A DNA stretch of 64,000 bases from Antilocapra americana (GCA_007570785.1 ML660201.1:32487840-32551839), one strand, 5' to 3'; positions 22,450-33,960 are shown, counted from the stretch's first letter. Notes: a model not told the origin generated them from the letters alone. Translations and numbers: made by a program.

Positions 22450-23637
22450 CGACAGAGGAACCAGAGATCAAATTGCCAACATCCGTTGGATCATTGAAAA
22501 AGCAAGAGAGTTCCAGAAAAACATCTACTTCTGCTTTATTGACTATGCCAAAGCCTTTGACTGTGTGGATCACAATAAACTGTGGAAAATTCTTAAAGAG
22601 ATGGGAATACCAGACACCTGACCTGCCTCCTGAGAAATCTTCAGGTCAAGAAGCAACAGCTAGAAGTGGACATGGAACAACAGACTGGTTCCAAATTGGG
22701 AAAGGAGTGCATCAAGGCTGTATATTGTCACCCTGCTTATTTAACTTAAATAAATTAATTATTTATTTAACTAAACAAGTGCAGTTATTTAACTAACTTA
22801 TTTACCTTATGTCATGCGAAAGCCAGGCTGGGTGAAGCACAAGCTGGAATTAAGATGCTGGGAAAAATATCAATAACCTCAGCTATGCAGATGACACCAC
22901 CCTTATGGCAGAAAGCAAAGAGGAACTAAAGAATCTCTTGATGAAAGTGAAAGAGGAGAGTGAAAAAGCTGGCTTAAAACTCAACATTCCAAAAACAAAG
23001 ATCATGGCATCCGGTCCCATCACTTCATGGCACATAGATGGGAAGCAATGGAAACAGTGAGAGACTTTATTTTCTTGGGCTCTAAAATCACATCAGATGG
23101 TAACTGCAGCCATGAAATTTAAAGACACGTACTCCTTGGAAGAAAAGCTATGACCAATCTAGACAGCATACTAAAAAAGTAGAGAAATTACCAACAAGCT
23201 CCATCTAGTCAAAGCTTTGGTTTTTCCAGTAGTCATGTATGGATGTGAGGGTTGGACTGTAAACAAAGCTGAGGGCTAAAGAATTGATGCTTTTGAACTG
23301 TGGTGTTGGAGAAGACTCTTGAGAGTCCCTTGGACTTCAGGGAAATCAAACATGTCAATCCTAAAGGTTGGAAGGACTGATGCTGAACCTGAAGCTCCAA
23401 TTCTTTGGCCACCTGATGTGAAGAAGTGACTCATCGGAAAAGACCCTGATGCTGGGACAGATTGAAGGCGGGAGGAGAAGGGGACGACAAAGGATAAGGT
23501 GGTTGGATGGCATCACCAACTCAATGGACATGAGTTTGAGCAAACTCCAGGAAATAGTGAGGGACAGGGAAGACTGGTGTGCTGCTGTCCGCGGGGTCGC
23601 AAAGAGTTGGACAGGATGGAGCAACTGAAATGAACTG
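22450..23637 (+). mobile_element. BovB (RTE) LINE, sense, 5' truncated, decayed
   Basis: Begins inside the RT finger region (GACAGAGGAACCAGAGATCA) and includes the palm segment with IDYAKAFDCVDH and the catalytic Y-A-D-D box (22884-22895, context NNLSYADDTTLMAES). It continues through the RT thumb to the ART2A-like 3' end finishing GCAACTGAAATGAACTG. Frameshifts separate motif A from the YADD box, so it is dead. Sense to MAGI1, opposite to the BovB copies at 6291 and 49796. Confidence 0.94.
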
Positions 23638-23644
23638 TTATTTT

Positions 23645-26600
23645 AACACGTGCTGTTACACCTGCTGCTTCCCTTCGTTAATTCTTGATCATGACTGCCA
23701 CTGCTGTTAAACTTCATTCATGATCCAGAGCCTGGAGCCCAGGACAATAAATTTCTTTTGATCAATTTTGGAATGTTTAGAATTCCAACCCCTGTACTCT
23801 ATGGAAAGATTTCTGAGTTGTGCATCAGTCAGTACTGCTTCCTACAGTAAACTGTGATGTGTCCTCCCTCTCATTTTTAGAATTTGTGTAATTGAAGCAT
23901 TACAGTGGCAGATGTGCTGGTGTGGTTGGAAAAAAAAAAAAAAAGAAACCAGTTCTTTCTTTGTCCAATATTGGCCACAGTCATTATGCTGATTGTAACG
24001 GAGGCTGCAGTAGTTAGGGATGATTCTGATGGCTGAGAATTTACCTCAAAATGTCAGGACTCAGTCATGACTGGGGACTTAAGGAACTTGAATATTGATA
24101 TATTGACATGTTCCTTTCTGGATGGTGGAGGGACTTGTTTTCTTTATGCTTTTTAATGGGTTTGACATTTTCTAGAGCATGTACTTTTTATCTCTGAAGA
24201 GATGAAAAATCTTATCTCTGAAGAGAGAAATAAGAGAGTAAAAGTTTTTCATTTTTAATCTAGCCACTTCTACCTCAATTTTGACTAGGCCCTATTTTGT
24301 GAATGTCCTATATCACATTTATTTTGTTGTAAATGTCATTCACTGACCTTAGTTGTTGCTCATTTAAAGGTTTAGGAAAGCACTCTTCCCTTTTAAATGT
24401 CTCATTTCCTGTTTTACATATGTAAGACACAAATCTGTACAGATTGGTGAAACGTCCCTAACTTTAAAATAATTAATCGCTTTAGTCTCTTATTACTGTT
24501 TTCAGATGTAACAAGTATGGCATGTTGAAAGTTAAATAAGCTTTCTGAATTTCCCAGCTGGCTCAGTCAAATACCTATACCCTTTTTTTAATTTGTTTGT
24601 TTTGTTGTGTGAAACCAAATCTGTGGAAGTCCATGGTGGTAGCTTTTGGATAAAACTCAGTTTTTATGCTTTTTGGATTTATTGAAGATGTTGACTCTTT
24701 GCTCCCTCTGGGCAAAAATGTGGGTTTCCTAGAAAATGAAAGTGTAAGTGCTGGGTAAATAGGTTAAGAGGCAGGTATTTGGTGAAAACGCCTTGTAACA
24801 GCTCTGGGATCATCTATCACATCCTCAGGTCCTCACCTGCTGACAGGAAGCTAATGGCAGTGGTACCCATGCTGCCAGATCAAGAAAATAAAGATTGCCT
24901 CCCCCTTCTCCTTGCCCTTGATCAGCAGGCACTGGATCTACAATAGGGCTCATGAATTAGATGAAACTCAAGAGTGAGGACCAGGAAGCACTATGCAATA
25001 TGACATTTAATTACTAGGTGTGAAATAAACCAAAAACAAATGAAACCACTTGATTTTTTTTGTAAAGATTGTTCATATGTCAGAGCTAAGATGTCATTGC
25101 CTTTTAATGAATTGGTTTATAAAATTCTGTCTTTAATAGTCATTGATTTGATCCTTGACCTGATTTTATCTGGACACAGATTAGGTCTAGTTTGTGTTGA
25201 GGACACAGGCATAATTTGATTTCTTGGGTTAAGGAGAAGCCTGCGGACTAAAAATGATGTAGCTATTTTTGAAGGCAGCTCTTTCACTCACCTGACATCT
25301 CTGAAATAAAGTTTCTTTGAAAAGGGCCAATTTCTATTAGAAGGCATAGAATAATTAGAGTTTTCTGTCGTAATTATTATAAGTAACTCATAGTAATATT
25401 TCTACTTGATTTTACTTATTCAGAGCTGGCCACTCACTTCCTAATAATACATTTGCTATCTCGTATATTATTCTAATGAAATCATTCCTTTTAAAGTCAG
25501 TGTAGGTAATATCACATGAGCTCAGGCTTCTGTTCATCACCGTCTACATTTTTCCAAGCAAATTTTTAGAAGCATTAATAATTTGTGTTTAATTTCACCT
25601 CTGAAAGCTACTTCATTTGGCTTACCAGGCAGAGTGAAAAATAATAATTTATATGAGTCATCTATCTAGGAAGTGTAGTCTATAACATAAAACGACCCAG
25701 AGCTGTGACAAGAGAAGTACTACGTAATGTGAGACTGTAATTGCTCATTGAGAAATGAATTAAGCAAAAGAAGGGCAATAACAGTTCATCAGCTGGATCT
25801 ACATCATTTTGTAGTTGTTCCCAGTCCATATTTTTTTGAAATGTGACTTAGAGTTGGAGAGGTAATTGGCAAGCATTAGATAAGGTAATGGATGGTCCCA
25901 GGGTGGGGGAAGTCAAGGCGGTAATTCAGTTTTCTGGGAATCTGCTGATGTCATCTTTTATGGGGAAAAGCATAAGTAGCTTATGAACAATAGCAGAGTC
26001 CCAGGAGTGAATTCAGCTGCCTGGGATCCCATCCTTATGTAATGTTCACATGTTCATATTTCTTTTACTTGGCTCATAAGACACTTTTCGAATGTTAGAA
26101 TTTTGAGTGCCAATATTGTCTTCTCAAGGTGAAGGGTGGTATTAAGGGAAATTTAAAAGGCAGAGAAGGACTTGCTGAAAAATAGAAGTACTCAGTTTTT
26201 ATGCTTTTTGCTCAGTTTCAATACTTTGGAAGCATCCTAGAAATTTTACTGTTCATACCATGTTTTCCTTTATTAACGGCCATACACCAGTGTTTAAGTC
26301 AGGAAACACATAAACAGTACCATAATATGTATGTCTTTGGTATATGCTTAATGTTGTATCAAAGTGCTTTATTCTTTTAGCATCTCATATTGTGTGTCAC
26401 ACACTGTTTCCTTTTGTTTTCTTTGGCATAGCAGTTATACACTTGACAAGAGCCAAAGTAAAATTTACATGGTGATGACTATTAGTCTGAATACTTGAGA
26501 AAGCTTTAAGAATTGTCATGTGTAGGTCAACTGAGAACCAGTGTATTAATTAAATCAATGCAAACTCCTTTTTTCTTACGTCTATCTTGAATTGCTCTTG

Positions 26601-27076
26601 TAACTGCTCTCTCTTGGTGTTAGATATAAACTGTTTTCTCTTTTTATATCCAGGTTTATGGTGTTTCTTTAGTATATTTACCTTTTCCACGGGAAGGAAT
26701 TAATTGTATGAAGAATAGCATGATAACATGAAATTACAGGACTTGAGGGCTTCATATTCAAACACCCTGTATTCCAGCAAATAGGCATTTCCTTATAGAG
26801 ACATGCTAGTGCTTAATGACAATGATCATTTAAAATTATGGTATTTACAGAACGAGTTGACTTTATGATTTCTTAGCAAAATACGGTCCACAAAGTTGTG
26901 GTTGGGAATTATGTGCTTTTGTGTGAGAGGTTTTGGCGAATGATAATTAAAAATAGAAAATTTTGTGTAATGTGAAACTTATGGGAAAAGAATGTCACTC
27001 TTGGGATAATTAAGTTAGGCATTATATACAGAAAACCTGCGTTCCACAATAGCAGTGTAATGAAGGGGCAGTACTT
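23645..27076. other. Repeat-poor intronic block, 3.4 kb
   Basis: The longest stretch here without a recognisable interspersed repeat. It contains a 15-bp poly(A) at 23930-23944 and several AT-rich homeodomain-like patches (for example 25340-25400, AATTAGAG and TAATTATTATAAG). No coding exon, RNA gene or CpG island is seen. Absence of repeats is compatible with constraint but does not prove it. Confidence 0.5.
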
Positions 27077-27621
27077 ACTTTCTTTACTTTTATTTTATTT
27101 TATTTTATTTTTGCATGTTGAAATTTATTTATTTATTTATTTATTTTAAATTTTCTTCACTTTATTGTGTTAGTTTTGCCATACAATGACATGAAACCAC
27201 CATGGGTTTACATATGCTCCCCCTCCAGAACCCCCCTCCCTCCTCCCTCCCGATTCCCTCCCCCTGGGTCATCTCCGTGCACCAGCCCCGAGCATCAGCC
27301 CTGGGCTGGCGATTGATTTCATATATGATAATTAACATGTTTCAGTGCCATTCTCCCATATCATCCCACCCTTGCCCTCTTCCACAGAGTCCACGAGTCT
27401 GTTCTATACATCTGCGTTTCTTTTGCTGTCTTGCTTGCAGGGTTCTCGTTATAAAAAAAAAAAATTTCATTTGAATCAGTTCTACTCAGGTGGACGGAAC
27501 TGGAGCCTATTATCCAGAGTGAAGTAAGCCAGAAGGAAAAACTATAGTATACTAACGCATATATATGGAATTTAGAAAGATGATAACGAGAACCCTGCAA
27601 GCGAGACTTTCTTTACTTTTA
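27077..27621 (-). mobile_element. L1 insertion with 5' inversion (twin priming) and 16-bp target-site duplication
   Basis: Bounded by a perfect ACTTTCTTTACTTTTA at 27077-27092 and 27606-27621. Inside, 27093-27452 is an antisense ruminant L1 3' end (T-rich tail, TTAGTTTTGCCATACA, pyrimidine-rich 3' UTR complement). 27453-27605 is the adjoining upstream L1 piece in sense orientation (CATTTGAATCAGTTCTAC, GAGCCTATTATCCAGAGTGA, TATATATGGAATTTAGAAAG). The 20 bp ending at the junction (27433-27452) reappear as an exact inverted copy at 27583-27602. Confidence 0.96.
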
Positions 27622-27695
27622 AAGGGAAATAAATGGTTGGAAAGAGAGAAGAGGGAGTTGTGGTGGTGATGGTGATGATGCCTTTGTTGTTATAG
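27622..27695. other. Intronic spacer
   Basis: Short spacer with a GGTGGTGATGGTGATGATG purine-rich run. Confidence 0.4.
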
Positions 27696-27699
27696 TCAA

Positions 27700-27920
27700 T
27701 GTTCATTGTATGCAGCTTATGACCAGACCTAGCAGGTTATATGCATTGTCTTAATCCTTACACAAGTTTATGAGGCAGGTATTATTATTCCCATTTTGGA
27801 GATGAGGAAACCATGGCCCAAAATGTTTAACTTGGCTATTGTTACACAGTTTGTCAATATCAGAGCTGGAATTTGAACTCACCAAGTCTGATTTTAGATC
27901 TTGTAACTCTGTCTCTATAT
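27700..27920 (-). repeat. MIR SINE relic
   Basis: Clear reverse MIR: TGCATTGTCTTAATCCTTAC, TATGAGGCAGGTATTATTAT, CCCATTTTGGAGATGAGGAA, ACACAGTTTGTCAATATCAG and GCTGGAATTTGAACTCACC. Confidence 0.9.
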
Positions 27921-29190
27921 GGCTATTCTAGAACTCCAGACCTCTGCAGTTTTTAGAAAAATATAACATAACATGGTCAGTAGTTTCTGATTTCTGATCT
28001 CACGCTTACACTTGATTCATATATTGGAAGGACTAATGAAAGCAGGTTACTGTTGAAGAAGAAAGTTATGCCGTGTACACATTATTCATGGAAATGTTAA
28101 CAACAACTCTACTGAATAGTCATATCCTTGGAGACAGAGACTGCCTTCTGCTTATCTCTGCATATCTGTAGTGTAGTATTATTTTTAACAGTGGTACTGA
28201 TAGTGTACACTCCATAAAAGTCAATAAAAAATTTTTTATTTTATTCCTAAGACTGTGAAACCAGCTATCTAATTTCAGGACATTCTTTTCACCCCTGAAA
28301 GAAACCATCTACCCATTGGCAGTCAATCTTGATTATTTTTTTTTTAAACTAAAGAAAGAAAGCTGCCAAAAATTTAGCAGCATTTAGCATTGGCTTGCAG
28401 TCACCTAATTTGTGAAAACTTGACATTCTCCATTAATTATAGCATTTCACCAAAATAACCGTTTTCTTTCACATGCTTTTGAAATTACCTGGTTGAAATC
28501 ATTGGCGTTAGTTCATTCCCTTTTATACAAACAATTGCTGTCATTAATTCAGAGAAAGTAAAATGTATAACCTGTCATAATACTGAAAGTCTATCAGTCT
28601 AATCCCTTCTTATTGTAGACAGCCTTTAGTACTAAACTATGGCGTTAGTGATTTTTCAGAATTCCTTTCTGAACAAAAAATGCCTCAAGATAATCCCCCA
28701 AAGTTGATTTTTGATAAGCATGTATAGAGTATTGGAAATTCTTTTCGTTCTTTGCCTGAATGCTGAATGTTTGCCACGAATCTGTGACAGCTGGAAAATT
28801 TTCCCTTTCTCGTTTTTAATGAATGCGGGATTTCCATGACTTTGTATTTGCCTCTCCCCGCATTAAAGAGGAAGAATGGTTAATATGCATCTTCAAGTTA
28901 TTGCTCAACTTTCCTATTCAGTGTATTTCTGGCCTGGATTACCTCATTATTCTGATTAAGAGGTAGTAGAACATATTTCCTGGGAGCTCAGGTTTTGGAT
29001 TAAGGAAGTCATGGGGGGTGGGGCTGAGCATTCTCCCCCAGGCTTAATTCCATCAGCACCCCTTCTCTTTGTTTGATGAGGACAGAGATGAAGAGCTGTG
29101 AAAACTCAGCTGTCCCCCTCCTCAAAAATACTAGTTTGTTCCTGTATCCAGTGCTTTCTTCATATACAGGGGCTTTTGCTGCCCTGTGGA
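27921..29190. other. Intronic sequence, repeat-poor
   Basis: About 1.27 kb, AT-rich. 28370-28620 includes CTCCATTAATTATAGC and CTGTCATTAATTCAGAG, homeodomain-type cores in an otherwise single-copy-looking segment, and is a candidate conserved noncoding element. No gene is seen. Confidence 0.45.
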
Positions 29191-29194
29191 AATA

Positions 29195-29330
29195 AAGTCT
29201 CAGGTTCAAATCCTGGCTCTGCCACTTACCAACTGTAATTTTTGGCAAGTCACCTCATCTCTGTGTGCCCATTTGTCACCTGTGAAGTGGGGACAGTAAT
29301 AATAACTATAGGGTTGTTTTTGTTTGACCA
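29195..29330 (+). repeat. MIR SINE relic
   Basis: Forward MIR: GGTTCAAATCCTGGCTCTGC, CACTTACCAACTG, TTGGCAAGTCACC, CTGTGAAGTGGGGACAGTAA and AACTATAGGGTTG. Confidence 0.85.
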
Positions 29331-29389
29331 TTTAGTGGATTTGAAAGGACCCAAGGACATAAGCAGGGGACTTGTTTTATTTTGTTCTT

Positions 29390-29876
29390 TTCCTAATTAT
29401 TAAAAATTGAGGTATAGTTGATTTACGATGTTTAGCTACACAGCAAAGTGATTTAGTTATATATATATATATATATCTGTGAGTATGTATATATATGTGT
29501 GTATTCTTTCTCAGGTTCTTCTCTGTTATAGATTATTGTAAGACATTGAATATAGTTATAGTTCCCTGTGCTATACAGTAGGTCCTTGTTGTTTATCTGC
29601 TTTATATATAGTAATATGTAAATGTTAATCTCAGATTCCTAATTTATCTCCCCCCCACCCCAATTCCCCTTTAGTAACCATAAGTTTGTTTTCTATGTCT
29701 CTAAATTAATTTCTGCTTTATAAATAAATTTATTTGTATAATTTTTTTAGACCCTACATGTGAGAAGTATCATGTGATGTTTGTCTTTCTCTGTCTGATC
29801 TACTCCACTGGAGAATCTCTTGGTCCGTCCTTGTTACTGCAAACTGTGGTCCTTGTTTATGGCTGAGTAGTATTCT

Positions 29877-29925
<49 letters not shown>

Positions 29926-29960
29926 CACATTTTCTTTAGCCATTCATCTGTTGATAGACT
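29390..29960 (-). mobile_element. L1 3' region, antisense, with microsatellites
   Basis: Antisense L1 3' UTR/ORF2 end: GAGGTATAGTTGATTTACGA, CTGTGCTATACAGTAGGTCC, TTGTTGTTTATCTGCTTTA, ATGGCTGAGTAGTATTCTA and ATTTTCTTTAGCCATTCATC. It contains a TA-rich run (29459-29476) and a (GT)22 tract. Confidence 0.92.
29880..29923. repeat. (GT)22 microsatellite inside L1
   Basis: Twenty-two uninterrupted GT units between AGTATTCTAGA and ACCACATTTTC of the antisense L1. It is long and perfect, so likely length-variable. Confidence 0.97.
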
Positions 29961-31300
29961 GATTTTAAAGATAAACACATTCTCTTAGGAGAAAGGTCTA
30001 TTGGACTTCTGTCCTCAGTTCTTTGTCCCTGTCTGATGTTCACTGGCAGCACTGGTACTGCAAAAGCTTCAGTAAAAGCAAGTGCTTTTTATCCAGGAAG
30101 AAACACACACTACCTATTCAAGTGGCTCCACATTTGGGTGCCTAAAGCCATGATTAAGGCACCATAGAAAAGTCACTAGTGTTTTGAGTCTGAGTCTATT
30201 AGACATGCAAGGCTTTGTGGCCAGCATTATTAGATACATTGTTTCTAAATCTCTATTTGGGGAGCAAGGGGATTTACACCCTTGTGGTTGGTCAGTATCC
30301 CTAGAAAAAGGCATGTACTCATAGAAAAATGTTTGTTATGGCACATGCTACAATATTTGTGTTTCTGGGATGGTGACAAGAAGACATGAACATTCATAAA
30401 TTGGAGCCAAAGAGTTAGGGCTTATCCCTACAGGGTAAAAACATAAAGATCGCTTAGTTGTAGGACATACGTTCCTTTCATTTTTATGTTGAAATGAAAT
30501 AGGTGGGATTGACACGGCAGATAGGCAGATGATCTCCTAGCTGGGGTAAATAGGTTGCATTAACTGAGGGCCAGAAGTGACACAGATTTGACTGTGAGAA
30601 TATCTAGTAGGAATACAAAATAATATGTAATGTATTTAAATCATATGCAGAGAGAATTTTCTCCTTGAACATATCTCCAAGTGTTGATGAAACTTACCTC
30701 CAAGTTTCCCAGGTAGCCAAATCCAAGTTAGCTGCACATCACCTACTTGTCTGTTTCGGGTTCTCTGTCCCCGTCCCCGCAGGACACCATGATGGGAGTG
30801 GGACAGGCCTTGTCTCCCTTTGTACTTGCACAGAACCCTGAGGTGTAGGTAGTTTTAGTACTTAAAAATTGTTATTTTACATTTTGATGGTTTTATTTTT
30901 TTCTACCCTCAGTATAGGTGAGGAAACTGAGACTTAGATGGAGCAACCTAAATTCTTTAGTGAGTAAGGTGATGGAGTAGGACTCTGAAACTACTGTTTT
31001 CCACCTTAAAAATTAGAGGCTCTAACGTCTGTCCTGGGTTTTCCTGGTTGGTAGAGAACTAGTCCTAATGGTTCCCAACATGACTTTAGGCATGGAGTGA
31101 GATGATTTTAAGCAGTGTTCTTGATGCTACTTAAAGATCTAATCTAATAGTGAGCATATGACTCTCTCTGTAATTAAAAATATATATATTTATAATTGTG
31201 TTAAGGAGAAAGTCTCAGTTTGGTGCTAATAAGTCTCTAATGTTTGTTAATCTCCCTTTGTAATAAGAGAATATGGACTTCAGGCTCAGAGCCTCAGACT
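29961..31300. other. Intronic sequence, mostly unassigned
   Basis: Contains a weak reverse MIR at about 30830-31000 (TTGATGGTTTTATTTTTTTC, GTGAGGAAACTGAGACTTAG). Otherwise single-copy-looking. A short TA-rich run sits at 31177-31192. Confidence 0.45.
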
Positions 31301-31309
31301 CTAGATAAA

Positions 31310-32130
31310 ATGAACCAATTTTATTTTTGTTGTATTTATTTTTAGTTGTTGTTTATGGCAGGCTGGAACTGATTGTTCATTGTAGGTAATGCTAAGTGTT
31401 TCCTTTTTGAAGTTTGATAAGAGTAACATCTGCTCTTTGCGGTGTACAGATCGGTAGGTTCTGAGAAGTACGTTGTCCTTCACCTTCCACCACAGCCAGG
31501 ATAGGGACCTGTTCTGCCTCCTCAAACCCTCTCCAGTCCTCCCGTTCGTTCCCTGGTGCTGCCCCCTTGTAGTCATTGTCAACCATACATCTGGCAACAG
31601 CTGGTTTATTCTCCAGCTCTATTGTAGTTTGCCTTTTATAGACTATCACTGAAATGGAATATGCAGTACCTAGCCTTTTGAGTCTGGCTTTTTTTTACAC
31701 TTACTGAAATGTATTTGGGATTAATCCATGTTGTTGTGTGCATCTAAACTTTTGTTGAGTTCATTGTAAGGATTCGCCACTGTGTATCCAATTGACAATT
31801 GAAGTACATTCAGATTGTCTATCTGTTTTGGGCTGATTATGTGTAGAGCTGCTATAAACATTTGTATATAGGTTTTTGTGTAAATGTGAGTTTTCATTTA
31901 CTGAGGATAAATATTTAGGAGTGTGATTTGGGGGTCCTATGTAAATTTATGTTTAACTTTTTAACAAGCTGCCAAACTCTTTTTCAAGTGGCTGTACCAT
32001 TTTGCATCCTTACCAACAATGTATAAAAAAACTTCCAGTTGCCCCATGTTTTCACTAGCATCTGATACTGTAAGATTTATTAAAAAAAAAAAAAGCCCAT
32101 TCTAATAAATGTATAGAAGTTAAGCATTTT
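31310..32130 (-). mobile_element. Old L1 3' region, antisense
   Basis: Antisense L1M-type series, clear from about 31620: CTATCACTGAAATGGAATATG, GAGTCTGGCTTTTTTTTACAC, AGCTGCTATAAACATTTGTA, AGCTGCCAAACTC, GTGGCTGTACCATTTTGCATC and CAACAATGTATAAAAA. 31310-31620 is probably its 3' UTR. An A13-like run sits at 32081-32094. Confidence 0.85.
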
Positions 32131-32158
32131 TTTGATCTCAAGATATGGCAAAAACCGT

Positions 32159-32371
32159 GTGCATGCATGCCAAGTCACTTCAGTCATTTTCAACTCTTAG
32201 TGACCCCAGGGACTGTAGCCTGCCAGGTTCCTCTGTCCATGGGATTCTCCAGGCAAGAATACTGGAGTGGGTAGCCATGCCCTCTTTGAGGAGATCTTTC
32301 CAACCTAGGGATCTAACCTGCGGCTCCTGCATCTCAGGCAGATTTTTTTCCACTGAGCCACTGGGGAAAAA
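32159..32371 (-). mobile_element. Bov-tA SINE
   Basis: Antisense full-length composite: CAAGTCACTTCAGTCATTTT, GGACTGTAGCCTGCCAGGTT, GGGATTCTCCAGGCAAGAAT, CCTAGGGATCTAACC and CACTGAGCCACTGGGGAAA. More diverged than neighbouring SINE copies. Confidence 0.93.
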
Positions 32372-32850
32372 TTGTGTTAGTGGTAGGTAACTGAGTGAAT
32401 TTGGGGAAAAAACATGTTCTAATCTGCTTTATCTCCGGCAACTTAAGAATAAAGACTATGAGGTTATCTTGGATCTCTAACAAATTTCAAGCAACGTAAA
32501 CACTTGTTTCCTTAACCTGTAAGGAGATGGAGTAACTAAGATTTTTGAAAGTCTCATTACATGTGGATAAGCAAAACCCCAATGAAGTTAACAGCAGATG
32601 ATCCCATCGAGTATTAACAATTTAATGTTAGTAATGATCCCTCTCCTAGCAGTCTGGCCTTGAGGCCTGTTGGAGTGATGGCTTGCCTTGAAACTTAATG
32701 GTATTGGGAACACTTAACAGTAGGAAATAGCATGTTAGTGTTTCATTTCTAGAATTTTTTTCCTGCTTTAACTGGATATTTCAAGAGAAATCCTAAAAAT
32801 AAGAAGAGAATGCAGATGAGCTCCAAATCTGGTTCTGTTTCTGTAGCCAT
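32372..32850. other. Intronic spacer
   Basis: About 480 bp with no recognised gene or repeat. Confidence 0.4.
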
Positions 32851-32997
32851 TTGTTGTTCAGTCACTCAGTCGTGTGAGACTCTGTGACCCCATGGGCTGC
32901 AGCACATCAGGCTTCCCTGTCCTTCACTTTCTCTCAGTTTGCTTAAACTTATATCCACTGATTCGGTGATGCTATCAAACCATCTCATTCTCTGTAG
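32851..32997 (-). mobile_element. ART2A-type SINE, antisense fragment
   Basis: GTTGTTCAGTCACTCAGTCG, CCCATGGGCTGCAGCACATC, CCTGTCCTTCACTTTCTCTC, ATATCCACTGATTCGGTGAT and CCATCTCATTCTCTG. Only the terminal ~150 bp of the element are present. Confidence 0.9.
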
Positions 32998-33347
32998 CGA
33001 TAGTTTGTGGAGTTTGATGATACGGAACATCGTTTTTTGATTTCCTCATCAAGGTTCCCTTGAGCCAGGTACGCTGAAAGTTTATGAACCATACAATGTG
33101 CCCAAGAAGTAAGCAGCCACTCAAGCTCTGGGGGCAAACTTTTGTGGGGACTGCTAATTCATACTGAGACAGTCAGCAGGGCATAGCTCAAATTCATTTA
33201 TCTGGTGCGTAAAAGGCTGATAGTATTCACTTCTCTGGTGCAAATCTTGTTAAATTTTAACACTTAGAAAAGACTCTGTGTAAGTGATGAATGGTTTGAG
33301 ATTTAAAAACCAAAATCAGGCAGAAAAATATTGCCACCTTCTCCTAA

Positions 33348-33396
33348 CTTTCGGTCGCAAAGTGTCGGACATGACTGAATGACTGAACAGCCACAA
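33348..33396 (+). mobile_element. ART2A/BovA terminal fragment, sense
   Basis: CGGTCGCAAAGTGTCGGACA and TGACTGAATGACTGAAC are the sense-strand end of the same element type, partly complementary to 32851-32899. About 49 bp. Confidence 0.75.
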
Positions 33397-33555
33397 CCTA
33401 TTCATAGCTAAAGCCAAGTATTGAGGACCTTGGTGCTAGCTTTCTTTGAAGTGGGAAACCTTGGGACATATGTGTGTTGACTCAGTTGGAGCCTCTATTC
33501 TTTGGCATGTTCTTGCAAGGGTTAAGCTAATATTGAAGTTGTTTGGTAGGATGCC
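33397..33555. other. Intronic spacer
   Basis: Nothing recognised. Confidence 0.35.
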
Positions 33556-33559
33556 TAAG

Positions 33560-33960
33560 AATCAGGACTTTCAGGATTATTTTATTATTTTAATTATTTT
33601 ATTTGATTTGTAAAATACCAAAACAACTAACTACAAGCACAGTGATACAGTTCAGAGGGATGTAAAGAAAATTTTCTTTTCCCCTCCCATTTCTGCACCC
33701 ACCCTTTTCTGGTTACTACTGTTAAGGATTTATTCTATCCATTTAACTATTTATTAACTCAGAAAACATGTAGTACCCAGAGGGCTTTCTTTTCTCTTTT
33801 TCAATAAAATGCAGTGATTATTTTTTCACTTTATATTACTTAACTATGTATTATAGATATTCTTTCTCATAACTGTTTGGGCATCTAACTAGTACTTCTT
33901 TACAGAGCAAATAAATAAATAAATAAATAATTCCTAAGGGCAAATCTACCATATTTCATT
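33560..33960 (-). mobile_element. Old L1 3' region, antisense, with (AAAT)n
   Basis: Antisense old L1 3' UTR type: CAGTGATACAGTTCAGAGG, TTTTCCCCTCCCATTTCTGC, CTGGTTACTACTGTTAAGG, TTCACTTTATATTACTTAAC and ATTCTTTCTCATAACTG. An (AAAT)5 tract lies at 33909-33930. Confidence 0.6.

Noticed and set aside
27202..27600. Open frames within 27.2-27.6 kb
   Set aside because: They fall entirely within the inverted L1 insertion and its 3' UTR complement.
29754..29978. Frame encoding a His/Thr dipeptide run
   Set aside because: It is the translation of the (GT)22 microsatellite inside an antisense L1.
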